Assembly: GCA_035772405.1 (NCBI GenBank)
Contig: JAYKKM010000010.1
Coordinates: 1 to 64,000 of the forward strand
Direction of reading: 5' to 3'
Source of the DNA: Chrysogorgia sp. JL179-B06
Taxonomy: Eukaryota > Cnidaria > Anthozoa > Scleralcyonacea > Chrysogorgiidae
Length of the DNA: 64,000 bases
The notes under the pieces are model-generated. The model did not search any database. It was not told the origin of the DNA and saw only the letters and a list, made by a program, of their open reading frames with translations. Positions 33,373 to 44,779 of the stretch are shown one piece after another (the first letter of the stretch is position 1; each line of letters opens with the position of its first letter). The position numbers and the translations under genes are program-made.

Positions 33373-33958
33373 AATATATGCACTTTAATATCCTCGGTGA
33401 TCATTGTGAAGTATATTGTCATGGATGTTTATATCTTAATTCTTTCAGATATCAAATGAAGTTCAAAGGCCAGCTGTTATTGACATTGATGAAAACACTA
33501 CAGATGAATTTACAGTGGCTGAATATGCTCAGGAAATTTCAAAAATATGAAAAAAGTGAGGTAATTGCTTGTTTCACTCCCACGCGATGCTGACATTTGT
33601 TTTACTGTGAGTATTGGTTAAGATCACTTTGCGGGCAAAACATATTTGGTTGATCTCCATTTTATATTTGTCATTTACGTTATGTTTTAATGCCCTCAAA
33701 TGCTAACTGACAAATCACAGTAAGGCATATTATTATACATTCAAAATTCATTCTCATCTCTTATTGGTCAACACGCTCAAATGATGCCTCTATTACACAG
33801 TGGTGTTAGGAAAATGTTGATAGTACGCGTGCCATCGTGCCTTGGGGATTGCTTGGGTCTGGGTACGAGTTGTGAGCGCTTGCGTCCTTTAATTTGCAAT
33901 TCTTGCGCGTGAGTTGACTGCATTGTGGTCGACATTGAGCGAGTTTCTTTCGTTTAAA

Positions 33959-34717
33959 ATGTCAAGTAAACAAAGAAAAAAGAGGAAACCAGGCCCTTCA
34001 TTTGATTATGAAGCAGTAAAGGCACAAGCTGCAGCAAACAAAAATTATGTGAATGAAGTACGGGAAAGAATCGCGGCGGTGAAAGATGTTGATCTTCCGC
34101 GTTTGTTGTCGGGAAGATTGCTTGTAAGCGAAGACGAAGCACTTCAGCTACTTTCAAGCAAATTATCGGTGACAGGAGTTTGCAATTTGCGAACCGTGTT
34201 AAAACATGTTCCAAGTAACATAACGCGTATTATAAGTGGAGTTCCTTTGCGAACGACTCTCGTTCACAAATTATTTACGAGCATGGCTACCGCGAATGAA
34301 TATTGTTCAAATCTGTCTGTAGAGGACATGTCATTATTTATGAACTTCGCGGAGACGTATTGCGCTTTTTGTTGATCAGAATGACTCCGATGAACACTTG
34401 TGGCAGCTCACCAAAAGCGAGAAAATGTCATTTAACAAATTCTTAACGCCACCAGTCTCGTTGTGTATGCAGTGCGAAAAGAGTTTAACCATCCGAAACA
34501 ATCCATCGAAGGCCAAGTTATTTACATTAAATGGTCCTGTTCCTTGTACAAAAGTTACTTTAGAGTGCAGGGACTGTTCAAATGTTTATGGTGTGTGCAA
34601 CTACGACGATGAATTAGGAGCTCATTTCTATCCCAAAGATTTTCAAGTCGACTTGGTTGAAATCAGCAATGTTACATACGTCGATTTAGAATTATACAAA
34701 TGGTTCCCAGCTCTCAG
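33959..34717 (+). pseudogene. KDZ gene 1, exon 1 (CxC5-like)
   Basis: ATG at 33959 opens a basic stretch (SSKQRKKRKPG). The frame stops at 34375 because of a T-run (34362-34366). Dropping back one frame gives DQNDSDEHLWQL and continues without a stop to the zinc cluster and PALR at the donor. The cluster has CxxC, LFTLNGPVPC and CRDC, as in CxC5 domains of KDZ elements. Confidence 0.78.
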
Positions 34718-34797
34718 GTTAGTGAACTGATGTACGTATAATACTTGATATATAACTACACATAGCTGATTTAGCTAATCCTTTAAATGCGGTTTCT

Positions 34798-34925
34798 ACA
34801 GTGGACGGGTATTCTATAATAGCTCCTCGAGTTTCGATAAAATGTAGAATACCCGTCCACATTCGCCGTAGCCTGCGTGCAGACGCTTGTATTTCCGGTG
34901 ATAATAAAGCGTCTGCACGCAGGCT
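34798..34925. repeat. Two adjacent hairpins in KDZ gene 1 intron 1
   Basis: GTGGACGGGTATTCT...AGAATACCCGTCCAC (34801-34859) is followed by AGCCTGCGTGCAGACGCTT...AAGCGTCTGCACGCAGGCT (34870-34923). Confidence 0.85.
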
Positions 34926-35318
34926 AAATTCGCCGGATTTTAATGATGTTGTGCCTACAGCTGTGACCAATAGTACAAAATATCGATGTTTTATATGATA
35001 AAATTCATGAATAGTACAAACAAAATGTTGATTTTTTATATGATAAAATTCATGTTGCAAATGCTAACCTAAACCATTTCGCAAAAAGCTACAGGAGTTT
35101 GTCATGCTGTTTATTATTTGTCATGCTGTTTATTAAAGATTGCACTATATTTCATGTTTTTATTCTTTCTCTAATTTTGGTTTTAGCAATCACTGTTGGG
35201 TTTCGTTCAGTGGTTTTGCCGAAGCATATAATGATATTTACCAGGTTGGAGTTGAGAAGTATGGATCAATTTTTTCAAACCAGACCCAAACAGAAGGTAG
35301 TCTAATTTATCCAAATAA

Positions 35319-35763
35319 GGCCAAGTAAAAAAAAACATATGTTTCTCGTCCGGATTTCTGCAAAAAAGCAGGGAAGCGGGGCATTTTTTTTTTTTTTTCT
35401 TAGCCAAAGTAATAAGCTTAAATACAGTTTAGTAAGAAAAATACACGCAATAAAACGTGAACTACAAAAGGCTTTATTTAAGTAACTAAATTTTTTAATG
35501 TCTCGTAACGTAATAACGCATACCATGGTTTTAATAAAAATATGAGTTCGTATTTGAGTTCGTGAAGTGTTGAATTTGGTCAGCGGTAGGATTTTGAATG
35601 AGCCCGCAGTAGTTTCCAGATTAATACTTCAAGTTATAATAAAGTTCAAAAACATGAAGCGAAATTTGTAGAAGAAAACCAGCAAAAAAAAAAGAAGAAA
35701 GGAAGCGGCCAAGAAAAAGGAAGCGGGCGGGGACGAGAAACATATGTTTTTTTTTACTTGGCC
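35319..35763. mobile_element. Harbinger-type MITE in KDZ gene 1 intron 2
   Basis: GGCCAAGTAAAAAAAAACAT ATGTTTCTCGTCC at the left is inverted at the right, with TAA on both sides (35316-35318 and 35764-35766), the target duplication of PIF/Harbinger elements. Confidence 0.85.
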
Positions 35764-35969
35764 TAATTAGCTTTAAAAACCTCTACTCATGCAGCTAGCA
35801 AAGCCCTGAGCATATTCATGCCAATCTGGTGGGAATAGGTAGAGTACTCTGGAGGTCTGGCAGGTGTGTAGTGAGGACGTGTAACTTTGAGCTCCTCAAA
35901 TACATATAACTATTTTTGCTAATAGCGAGAATATTAGAATAACATATACACACTAACTGTATACATCAA

Positions 35970-37157
35970 GTGGAATGTGCAATCGATATGTCTACTGAAA
36001 ACCTAAGTCTTGCTTGGACTAGCGATTTTGACTCGCTCAAGAAATTTTCAAATGAAGTCCTAAACCTTGATGGAGAGTGGACACAGCCTGGAGGGGACAA
36101 GAAGCTCCTTACTTTTGGCAACTCAAGTATTGTATGGCGAAAAACTAAAGGTTTGTTGCTGTTTAAAGGTGAGCAATCAATAGCTGTTAAAACGAAAATT
36201 TGCGAAGCAATGCTACAAGAATCGTTTAACCCACCATCACAATCGCAATCGCATTCGAGCATGTCGCCTGGTGCAGATCATATGGATGAGATCGAGAGTC
36301 TTAGATCTGGTCAGTTATTGAATGGTGAAGCAATTCAACTTTTGGCGAATTCTGTTTCGCAGATCTCTTCTATAATTGCTGAATTTCAAGCAAAAGTAAA
36401 ACCCTTTACTGACGATTTAAGTCAAAAAAATATGGAAAAATCACCAGAGGAAAAAATTGAGCAATCTGAATATGCAAATTCCATCAACATCAATAATCCT
36501 ATTGTCATAGAACAATTAGAACAATCAATGGAATCGAACAATGCAAATAGTGATGAATGTACTCCCTTGATAGATAAAAACACTTTAGAAAAAACTTTAG
36601 AGATAAGCGACAATCAAGAAGACATCTCCACATTAAATGAATTAATTGATGATGCGAGTGATAATAACATGAAAACCTCCTACGCAAAAGCTGCGAAATC
36701 ACATCTAGATTTAAGAAACCCATCTAAAATATCTACAAGATTTGTAAAGGATAAATTGTCGCTTGCTACTAATGCAAAGGAAAATACCCCAAATTCTGAG
36801 GGATTAATACACTCTGATGTGCCAGACGGCTTTATTGGAGTTGAGCGCAAACGAAAGAAATACAAGAAACTTTTCTTATCCGGTATTGCTGAAGGCGTAA
36901 AAGAAAGCCAAATATACTCTTACCTCGTTGAAAGAAATATAACCCCTACCAAGGTGTCTATCTTCCAAAGTAAACGTAAAGGAACAATGTCTGCTAAAAT
37001 ACATATCCCATTAATCACAAGTTCGGTTGTACTGGAAAAAATTTTTTGGCCAGAATTTGTATACTGTAAGCCATGGCAACAAAAAGTAGATAAGAGACAA
37101 AATACATTGCAGAAAAATAAAGAGACCCTAGTGGTAAACTACACAACTCTAGTATAA
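35970..37157 (+). CDS. LINE ORF1 protein
   Basis: This intact 395-codon frame has an acidic, S/E/N-rich middle and a basic C-terminal domain. No CCHC knuckles are visible. The KLFLSGIAEGVKESQIYSYL stretch (residues about 305-325) looks like the start of an RNA-recognition-type or helical fold seen in LINE ORF1s. Either of two ATGs (35970 or 35988) could start it. It would coat the element RNA. The stop overlaps the ORF2 start, suggesting termination-reinitiation. Confidence 0.75.
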   Translation: MECAIDMSTENLSLAWTSDFDSLKKFSNEVLNLDGEWTQPGGDKKLLTFGNSSIVWRKTKGLLLFKGEQSIAVKTKICEAMLQESFNPPSQSQSHSSMSPGADHMDEIESLRSGQLLNGEAIQLLANSVSQISSIIAEFQAKVKPFTDDLSQKNMEKSPEEKIEQSEYANSININNPIVIEQLEQSMESNNANSDECTPLIDKNTLEKTLEISDNQEDISTLNELIDDASDNNMKTSYAKAAKSHLDLRNPSKISTRFVKDKLSLATNAKENTPNSEGLIHSDVPDGFIGVERKRKKYKKLFLSGIAEGVKESQIYSYLVERNITPTKVSIFQSKRKGTMSAKIHIPLITSSVVLEKIFWPEFVYCKPWQQKVDKRQNTLQKNKETLVVNYTTLV

Positions 37158-39857
37158 TGGAGAATGTAATTCCAGTACGTATCTCGTCTAGAAGATGTAA
37201 AAAGTCTAGACAAAGACCCCTCTACTCTTATAGAAATCTAAGTCGTGTAAATGTTACTAGACAAGGACCCAGTAAACCAAAACAGATTCCACAATGCTTG
37301 GTGTTGAATGCTAGATCAATAGTCAAGCCTGATGCCTATCCTGCGTTATATGCGGAACTCAAGAGCAACAATATTGATGTTTGCTGTATTTCAGAAACAT
37401 GGCTAAATCCAACTATAGCCAGTTCTCTAATTTGCCCACCTGAGTTCTGCATTAATAGAAAAGATAGGTTAAGTGCCCGTGGTGGCGGAGTGGCAATCCT
37501 TTGTAGAAAAGATTGGAGAATGCAAAAAATACCAAATATTGATAATCCGTTTGAATGCCTATGGGTAAAAATTACAACTGAAAACTCCAGTTTTAATGTT
37601 GCAGCTGTATACCATCCTCCCGACCATAATTATAATGCAGATGATCTAATAGAATTCCTAATGGACTCATGCGAGCACTCATTATCGGAAAACCCTAATA
37701 CGAAGATAATTATTACTGGAGATATAAACAGATTGAATATTCGTGACCTACTTAATCAATTATCTTTTACACAGTTGGTTAAATCATCTACAAGAGGTAA
37801 CAATATCTTAGATGTTTTTGTTACAAATGCTCCTCACTACTGGAAGCAAATTAAAGTTAAGAAAAGCTTGGTAAGAACTGATCATAATATGATTATTGCA
37901 TACTCGAGAAACATTATAAAGGCAAAAAGAACAAACTCATTATTTAGAGATGTGAGAGAACATAGAAAATTAAATATGCTAAGAGAACTAGAGAATGTGG
38001 ACTGGTCCAAGATAACAAAATATGACCAAGACCCTGATGAGATGATTAAACAATTTTATGAAAGTCTCTGGCCGAGATTCGAGAACAATTTTCCACTGAT
38101 AAAAGTCCGAACCTCGTCACGTGATCCACTATTCATGTCCCCTCTTGTAAAACATTTGTTGAAAAAAAGGAAGAAAACTGTAGGCGTAGGTGATGAAGAA
38201 TCTACTTTTCGTCTACAAAATCAAATTAACACACTAATTCGTGCCAATCAACTTAATGCTGTTCAAAAAGAGAACCAAAAACATAAAACTGGAACAAAGA
38301 AATGGTGGAACAATGTTAATAACATTACTGGCAGGAAAGAGAAGAATTCTGCACCTGTTAGCTCTCTGATTGATCCGAATGTTATAAATGCCTACTTTCA
38401 AACTATTAACACTGACCCTAATTATTCAGCTCCTCAGTTACTAGAAATTCCAGAAGGAACTAGAATTCCGTTTCTTTCTATTGATATTGTCTATAACTTC
38501 TTAAGAAAACAGAAGCGTTCATCATCTGGCCCGGACGATCTACCATATTGGTTCTGGAAGACATACGCAGCTGAATTAGCTCCAGCTATAACAGAAATAT
38601 TTAACGTATCTCTGAAAGTTGGAAAAGTCCCTGAAGTATGGAAGAGAGCAAATGTAGTTCCAATACCAAAAGAAAATGTTATCAACTCAAGTTCTCAACT
38701 GAGACCTATCTCACTAACAGATATCATAATGAGACTATTTGAGAGATGTATATATAAAAATGAGATTGCAGATGTTATATATTATTCAATCGATTCTGAC
38801 CAATACGCATATAAAGTAGGACACAACTCAACGATGGCTCTAATTAAATGTCAACATACGTGGTTGAAAGGGTTGGATAATGGTGCCAAATACGTGAGAG
38901 TACTATCATTTGACTTTAGCAAGGCTTTTGACAGTGTTCCACATGACATACTATTTGAAAAAGTTAAGAAATTGCCTTTTAAACCCGTACATCATAAATT
39001 GGATGATTGATTTCTTAAAAGATCGCAAACAGAGAGTAACAGTTGATGGCATCACAACTGAGTTCTTGAAAATTAATCGTGGCGTGCCTCAGGGAACTGT
39101 TCTAGGCCCGATACTATTTTCAATAATGGTAAATGACATTAAATCAGTAAATCCAATTAATGAACTCTGTAAATTCGCTGATGATATAACAAGAGAAGTC
39201 CTGGGCTATGATGAGGATGATACAGGTACAGAAGAGGTAGAAAATATGAAATCATGGTCAGATGAAAACCGAATGGTGCTGAATATGAACAAAACATATG
39301 AAATGATTGTTCGTGGGAGAACATCGATACCTCTACCCAGTTGCATTCCGTCCATCAAACGGAAAACATGGCTCAAGATACTTGGAGTTACCCTTGAGGA
39401 AATACCAGAAAATTGGGATAGATACTTCGAAGAGATGCTCAAAAAAGCGAGTGGAAGAATGTACATTTTACGAGTGTGTAAATATTATGGTTTTACAACA
39501 AAGCAGTTAGAACTTCTCTTTCAGAGTTTAATAATGTCATTATTTACCTTTGGAATTGAACTTTGGGGAGGAGCATCCTATACTAAATACATCAGTCAGA
39601 TTGATAAGTTTGTAAATCGTGCATACCGTAATAGGTACGTAACAGAGAAATCTAATTTTAGAGAAATAATAAATAAGAGAGACAAGAGGTTATGGAATAA
39701 AATATTAGATGATGGAAATAATGCATTAAGAGAACTTTTACCAAACAAATTAAATCGAACTTTAAGGCAAAGGGGACATGACTTTGAGCTGCCTTTAGTG
39801 AAAACTGAAAGATTTAAAAAATCTTTTGTAAATAGATGTCTTTTCAATTTTATCTAG
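37157..39857 (+). pseudogene. LINE ORF2: APE endonuclease and reverse transcriptase (one frameshift)
   Basis: Frame 37157-39010 has CLVLNARSI, CCISETWL, RGGGVAIL, ITGDINRL and RTDHNMI, the APE-type endonuclease motifs. It continues with SSGPDDLP, LRPISLT and FDFSKAFDSVPHD, the RT fingers and motif A. It then shifts near 38980 into the frame ending at 39857, with NRGVPQGTVLGPILF (motif B) and KFADDI (motif C). The tail RHDFELP-like LVKTERFKKSFVNRCLFNFI is typical of the clade. It would nick target DNA and prime reverse transcription. A single indel near 38980 is the only defect. Confidence 0.87.
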
Positions 39858-40159
39858 TGTATGATATTTTAATAATTTTTAACAATACTGTAGAATTTTA
39901 CTAGTTTTATTAAATTATTGATGTAAATAACTAATGAAGAAAAATAGACTACATACCTTATTTTTTATAATTCCATGTAAACTCGGACGTGTGTTTCGAG
40001 TATTGATTAATAAAGACTATTATTATTATTATTATTACTCTCACTAGGAAATATAAATTGTATTCTTACTAAATATGTGCATCAAATCTCTCAATAATGA
40101 TTAAAATAATGATTTAGACTTTGACTTTTATAATGAACTGAATATTTATTCTTATAATA

Positions 40160-40465
40160 TTAGGCGAAAAAATAGCCTAAGATTGCCTCTATGTAAGACC
40201 AACTGGGGTCAACAAAGAACTTCAAATCTCTTTATAAAGGACTGGAATAATTTACCTTTATTTGTTAGAAATTTGACCTCCTATTCTATTTTTAAGTTTA
40301 ATTTTTGGTCATTGATGAATAAGTAATGTCCTATCTTTTTCATCATTATCTATACTCTTTAATATTTATGTATGTATGTATGTTATAGTCATTTTCATAT
40401 ATTTTTAGAGGACCCTCATGTAAAGCACCTTTGGGTGATTGTGGCTTCCTCATTAAATATATATA
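40160..40465 (+). pseudogene. 3' end of a second LINE
   Basis: One frame reads LPLCKTNWGQQ, WNNLPLFVRNLTSYSIFKF and ends FWSLMNK before TAA at about 40324. This is the usual end of CR1/Rex-like polyproteins. A 3' region with GTAAAGCACCTTTGGGTGAT and a (TA)n tail follows. It lies just downstream of the complete LINE in the same intron. Confidence 0.65.
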
Positions 40466-41041
40466 TATATTTCATTCAATCACCTTCCATCTATTTAAAC
40501 ATGACTCATGCAGAAGATGACTTACATATACGGTATATATAAATACTATTGATTCTAGAACAACTAGCAATTGCAACTCTTAACTATTTGTTTTTTTAAA
40601 CATTTATAGAGCCAGAAGTTGAGGATCCTACTGAAGATGAAAAATTAAAGAAAAACATATGTTAGTACTGTTCATTTATTGAAATATTCTTGCTCATAAT
40701 TTTCCAGTTATTGGTCTTCAATAGCATAGAATCAATGACTATATACCATTAGGAACATTTCCAACTTGCAATCATTCTTTTACCAAATAATACTATGAAG
40801 AAGAAGGATTTCATTCAACAATGAAATGTATGTTGACGAATTAATGCAAAACTATATTAATTTCCACAATTATGAAATAAAAAAATTGCAAACCTGAAAA
40901 AAGGAATGCAAGAGACAGTGATAAATAAGCATTCGAAAGTATATAGCAAGCCGAGGCCAGGAACACAATGACGGCAATTTCTCAAGTTGATCTGATAATT
41001 GTTTGAAATGTTATAAATTCTGACTTTTGCTTATACTCTAG

Positions 41042-41266
41042 GTGTTTTACCTGGTGAGCTGTCATCCAAAGTAATAGCCAAGTGCTTTTGGAACAAAGAG
41101 GTTGAAGAAGAACTTGCTGACATGGGTTTGAGAGAAAAATGGACTTTCTGCTCCAAAGAATCTGGCCCATTATCTGGGAGTAATGACCATGCAATGGAGA
41201 TGGTGGATGGAATGCGCTGTGATCAATTGTACATGCATAATTGTTCAGAGCACTGTAGAAGCAAAG
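41042..41266 (+). pseudogene. KDZ gene 1, exon 4
   Basis: The exon reads LPGELSSKVIAKCFWNKEVE and then MVDGMRCDQLYMHNCSEHCR, with cysteines that probably complete a zinc cluster. Borders are TCTAG/GTGTT and GCAAAG/GTAC. Confidence 0.7.
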
Positions 41267-41755
41267 GTACAGTAGATAAAATAAATTTTGTTCTAAGAAA
41301 TATTCATCTGGTGGACACCCTCTTGTTACAGTATGTCAGATGCCCCTTTATATGAAGTACCTTTCTAGTCCATGATAAAGGTGTAAAGTATTTTTATTCT
41401 TTTGTCTTATAAAGCTTTAGCTTTTGTCAGGTTGTACTTATTGACCGGATAATGTTGTGTGAAATTATTCAGTAAACAAAATTAGTGCAGCTGGCCTTAT
41501 TGACACTCCTAATAGAGCAAGACTGACCAGTAGTGACCACCTAGAACAACTGACTGTTCTCAAAATGAACTGTAAGATATGGCCTTGGTAGAAACAGAAA
41601 GAGATGACACATGACAGTTTTTGTATCAATAAAAACACATACATGTTTTGTTTATAAGTGTAAACTACACACTCTGACTATAAATACTTCTCCCTATTCT
41701 TTCTCTAGCTCTTATATTTAAATATAAGCTGATATATTTACATAAATATAAGATA

Positions 41756-41950
41756 TACAGTGACTGCCACATAGGCAGTACATATATATCAATCGCACCA
41801 TTACATCATTGTAACCTTCGCTCTCCATCTGAGTCTCGGTGGCTCAATGGTTAGAGCATCTCACTGGCAATCAGAAGGTTACAGGTTCGTTTCCTGTCCG
41901 GGACTCAGAATCATTTTTCTGAGGATACGAGCTTGACGATCGCCCATGTA
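41756..41950 (+). repeat. tRNA-derived SINE copy 1 (tRNA-like at 41831-41904)
   Basis: The segment from GTCTCGG to CCGGGAC folds as a cloverleaf: 7 bp acceptor with one G-T pair, D stem GCTC/GAGC, anticodon loop CTGGCAA (GGC), T arm ACAGG...CCTGT with TTCGTTT loop. It is preceded by CATCATTGTAACCTTCGCTC and followed by ATTTTTCTGAGGATACGAGC, both shared with other copies. That makes it a SINE, not a lone tRNA gene. Confidence 0.75.
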
Positions 41951-42391
41951 TCGTCTTATATTTAAACAATGCTACTATCCGGTATATCCGGTGTCCATAT
42001 CTACAATCGCGAGCAAAATGTCTTGAGACACTTTAACCAACGGAAGCCACGCCTTCACGGTTCAGCTGAAAGTAGAACTTGATATTTCAACCCCCTCCCC
42101 CTGATCAATGTTGATTCTGAGTAAATATTTGATGTGCTTAACACTTGACAATTACTAACGAGCGACATTGAAACGGGGGAAGGGGATAACATAAAATTAA
42201 GTTGTATTTTCTACCGCTTTCCAATGGGTGTCGTATTAAATACTGTAAATATTTGAAGTGTCTCAACATTTATGCACGCGATTGTAGCTATCTGGCAGTA
42301 TTTATCAGTATCTGGTAAAATGGTATTCAGCACATCCCTATTAATTAGTACTGAAATTTGTAATTAAATGTTGTGTGTACATGTACTGTAG

Positions 42392-42643
42392 GTTGTGGTC
42401 AGTTGTATGTGGCAGATGGGAATTGGAAGCTTCGGTATGCGCACTGCATGTGGAAGGTCCCCATTTCAATTGCTGAGTTTGGTACAATCAATTATCCGAG
42501 TATCTGTCCATTGTCGCCAAAGCGTGGTCATGCGTTTTGTGAAACGCACTGTGTTAAAGCTCATGAATTGGGATATCCAGCTGGACTCAAGGACTCAGTG
42601 TTTTATAAACACTGTGGTATTAGTAATACTGACATGAATGCAG
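42392..42643 (+). pseudogene. KDZ gene 1, exon 5 (catalytic D and CxC6-like cluster)
   Basis: Borders are CTGTAG/GTTGTG and AATGCAG/GTTTG. The order VADGNWKL, KVPISIAEFG, ICPLSPKRGHAFCETHC is that of KDZ proteins in which a CxC6 cluster is inserted in the RNase H fold. Confidence 0.78.
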
Positions 42644-43139
42644 GTTTGTCTGCCATTGTGTTTCTTACTGTAACTCTGTTAAGAATATTTCATTTTTAGC
42701 TGTTTGTGTTCTGACATATTAAATATTTGTTACAGCTCTTGATGAGATGTCATCACAGTCAGTGCTAACAGGTATTATGAAACAAACATGTTAACTCTTA
42801 CTCCAAGAACCCTTTGCTAAACTTGATTCATTACTTTGCCAAATCTAGAAAATTCCTATGATGCTGTGTCCACTTGTTTAGACACATTTTCAAATGCAGT
42901 ACTAGGCGACAACAATATTAATGCCTCTACATTTCAAGGTATGTGTTTTTTTAAAGTCTGATATTTTATTTTGTTAGATCTTTCAGAAATGTAGTGTTTT
43001 TGACCGGTATCATTGATTTGGGGAAATTTGAATAATATAGAAACCATTAGTTGCTTGTGACACTCATTAGGTCAGTGTACAGTAGTTCGAAAAATAGAGG
43101 CCCTGACAGTTGAAGATTTTGGGAAATTATGGCATTGCA

Positions 43140-43475
43140 ACACCATTATACTTTAATTTTGATTGCATTGCTTTATATATTTTTCCTTATGGTCAAAGCA
43201 ATGGAGAAAAATTTTTTTCGTTCTTTCAATCCAAGTTGTTGCTCTTAAATCTTTATTCTTATGTAATTTGTGTATTAGTTTTTTTTATTTGTGTTTTTAC
43301 TTATATATATATATATGTTTATTATGTAATTTTTTGTTCGGTTGGTCTTCACATGGGACTCCTGTCCTGTTGATCATTCCTTCAATCGTGTTCAAGTATT
43401 GCACTCTTTATTTACTGTATATTTGCATTCTTGTATGGTTGTAAAGTTAATAAATAAATAAATAAAATAAATAGA
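43140..43475. other. AT-rich insert in KDZ gene 1 intron 7
   Basis: It ends GTAAAGTTAATAAATAAATAAATAAAATAAAT, like the tail of a LINE or SINE. No coding match was recognised. Confidence 0.4.
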
Positions 43476-44273
43476 AAATACCCTGGGACCTGAGGTTTGG
43501 AGCCATGGGTGCTGCATGCACCCCACATGGTGTGGTTCATTTATGATTTTTTTAACTTTAAGGGACGGCAGATTTTCTGCAAACAAATCCAGAGTTTGTG
43601 AAAGACCAGTCCCTAGTGGAAGAAACATCGTGCAACAAAGATACTGGTGGATTAAAGGCCTTCCACAGTTGGTCAAGGGGCATATTTTTTATCGTCAGTG
43701 CCGGAGGCCATATAGAATATTGGCAGCCACTTTACAGGTTTGTGTTAATTTCTTTATCATTTAAGTCTATACAAATTTTTTGTTGCATTAAATGTTTTAG
43801 GAAAAAAGGTTGTGCATGTCAAACAAACTTTTACAGTTGATGTAAATGTGCATTCTCCATCAAGAATGTTATCCATGTTTCTGTGCCAGTTTTGCACCAT
43901 TTTCTCATGGACCTATTTGCGGACAATTAATAGTAAATCTGTCACTTTTGTTTTTGAAAAACCATTTGTTGCCATGGTGACCACATGTTAGAAAGCTTAC
44001 AGTAAGTTGTACAAGTTGTTAAAATATTAGTTTGCTGCAAAACTGTATGCAACCTAATATGACATCATAGCTCCCATGTGGACCAAATGAATTAACTTGA
44101 GAACAGATCGAGATGTAAACCTTCAAACCTGTTAATAATAATTTACGCTCCCATGTCCATTAGCACTTAAACGAGAAAGGAATTTCAAAGTTGTTCAGTG
44201 GTCAATGAGGTTTAGCAGTATTCCATAATATAATTTGTATATTTCACCATTTGTTACTACTGTACTATTTCAG

Positions 44274-44776
44274 GTCTGAATCACCAACACAAGCCTTTCT
44301 GGTAACAGTTCTGTGGTTATACAGAAAATTTAAAGGGATGAAAGAAACACATTCCGACGAGCAAATTCGACAGGCAATGTCGTCTATTTGTTTGGCGTAT
44401 GACAACATGTGCCACATGGACAGCCTGAGAATTTCGAAATCAGACCTTCCACTGCCAGAACCATTCAATAAAGCTTGGCAATTAATTTCGAAAGTTATCG
44501 ATCGACTCCACTTGAAGAATCATGTCGATCCGAAATGCAAGAATCTTTATAATGCAGACGACATGCAAAGTACCAACAGAGTTCAACACCATGGCTTGTG
44601 AACAGACTTTTATTTGGGCGAGCAGATTCAAAAAGGTGATCTGTTCAATGCCACATGTCCATCAGTTTTTTTTCTTGCACAGGCTTGTGAAGTATAGGAA
44701 TAGATATACGGAGAAGTGCCATCGTCTCACAAAAACACCAGTTCTTCCAAAAATTGGTAAAAATTCTGACCGTTAA
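44274..44776 (+). pseudogene. KDZ gene 1, last exon (D and E of the catalytic triad)
   Basis: The exon reads LVTVLWLYRKF, AMSSICLAYDNMCHM and VIDRLHLKNHVDP. A shift near 44565-44580 moves the frame to PTEFNTMACEQTFIWASRFK and ends at TAA 44776. The shift removes the glutamate half from the protein. Confidence 0.78.
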
Positions 44777-44779
44777 GTG

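Larger units (their letters stand above)
31364..33560 (+). pseudogene. B-type cyclin-like gene, N-terminal exons (partial, frameshifted)
   Basis: Six exon-like blocks with AG/GT borders: 31364-31411, 31523-31667, 31777-31966, 32096-32188, 32961-33015 and 33449-33560. Block 2, after a one-base shift, ends RSALCDVTN, the conserved phrase near the N-terminus of B-type cyclins. Block 6 reads VIDIDENTTDEFTVAEYAQEI and then, after another shift, SKYEKSE, which resembles the start of the cyclin box. Phases fit across most joins. The remaining cyclin box is absent: a KDZ gene begins 400 bp later. Three single-base shifts suggest a pseudogene or uncorrected sequence. A cyclin would bind and activate a CDK. 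The call rests on two motifs in the right order. Confidence 0.42.
35960..40040 (+). mobile_element. Two-ORF non-LTR retrotransposon (CR1/Jockey group), nearly complete
   Basis: ORF1 and ORF2 overlap as TAATG, followed by a ~180 bp 3' region with AATTAATAAAGA and a (TAT)n tail (40008-40037). The insertion lies in intron 2 of KDZ gene 1 in the sense direction. Only one frameshift was seen, so it is young. The 5' boundary is uncertain and a target duplication was not found. Confidence 0.85.
33959..44776 (+). pseudogene. KDZ-superfamily DNA transposase with CxC5/CxC6-like clusters (nine exons, two frameshifts)
   Basis: Exons: 33959-34717, 35187-35296, 40610-40660, 41042-41266, 42392-42643, 42736-42771, 42849-42938, 43563-43737 and 44274-44776, joined by AG/GT with matching phases where I checked. 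Exon 1 carries a CxC5-like cluster (CMQCEKS...LECRDC). Exon 5 has LYVADGNWKL, with a likely first catalytic aspartate, then a CxC6-like cluster (CPLSPKRGHAFCETHC). Exon 9 has CLAYDNMCHM (second aspartate) and FNTMACEQTF (glutamate), the RNase H-fold triad of KDZ transposases. One extra T near 34362 and one shift near 44570 break the frame. It would cut and paste its own DNA. Introns hold several later insertions. Terminal inverted repeats were not found. Confidence 0.8.

Noticed and set aside
41831..41904. Functional tRNA-Ala gene
   Set aside because: The cloverleaf has a mismatch in the anticodon stem and sits inside a repeat with two other copies, so a SINE is more likely.
43110..43444. Two overlapping hydrophobic open frames of 87 and 93 codons
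   Set aside because: They are rich in F, I, Y and L from AT-rich DNA, overlap in two phases, and lie in a KDZ intron.
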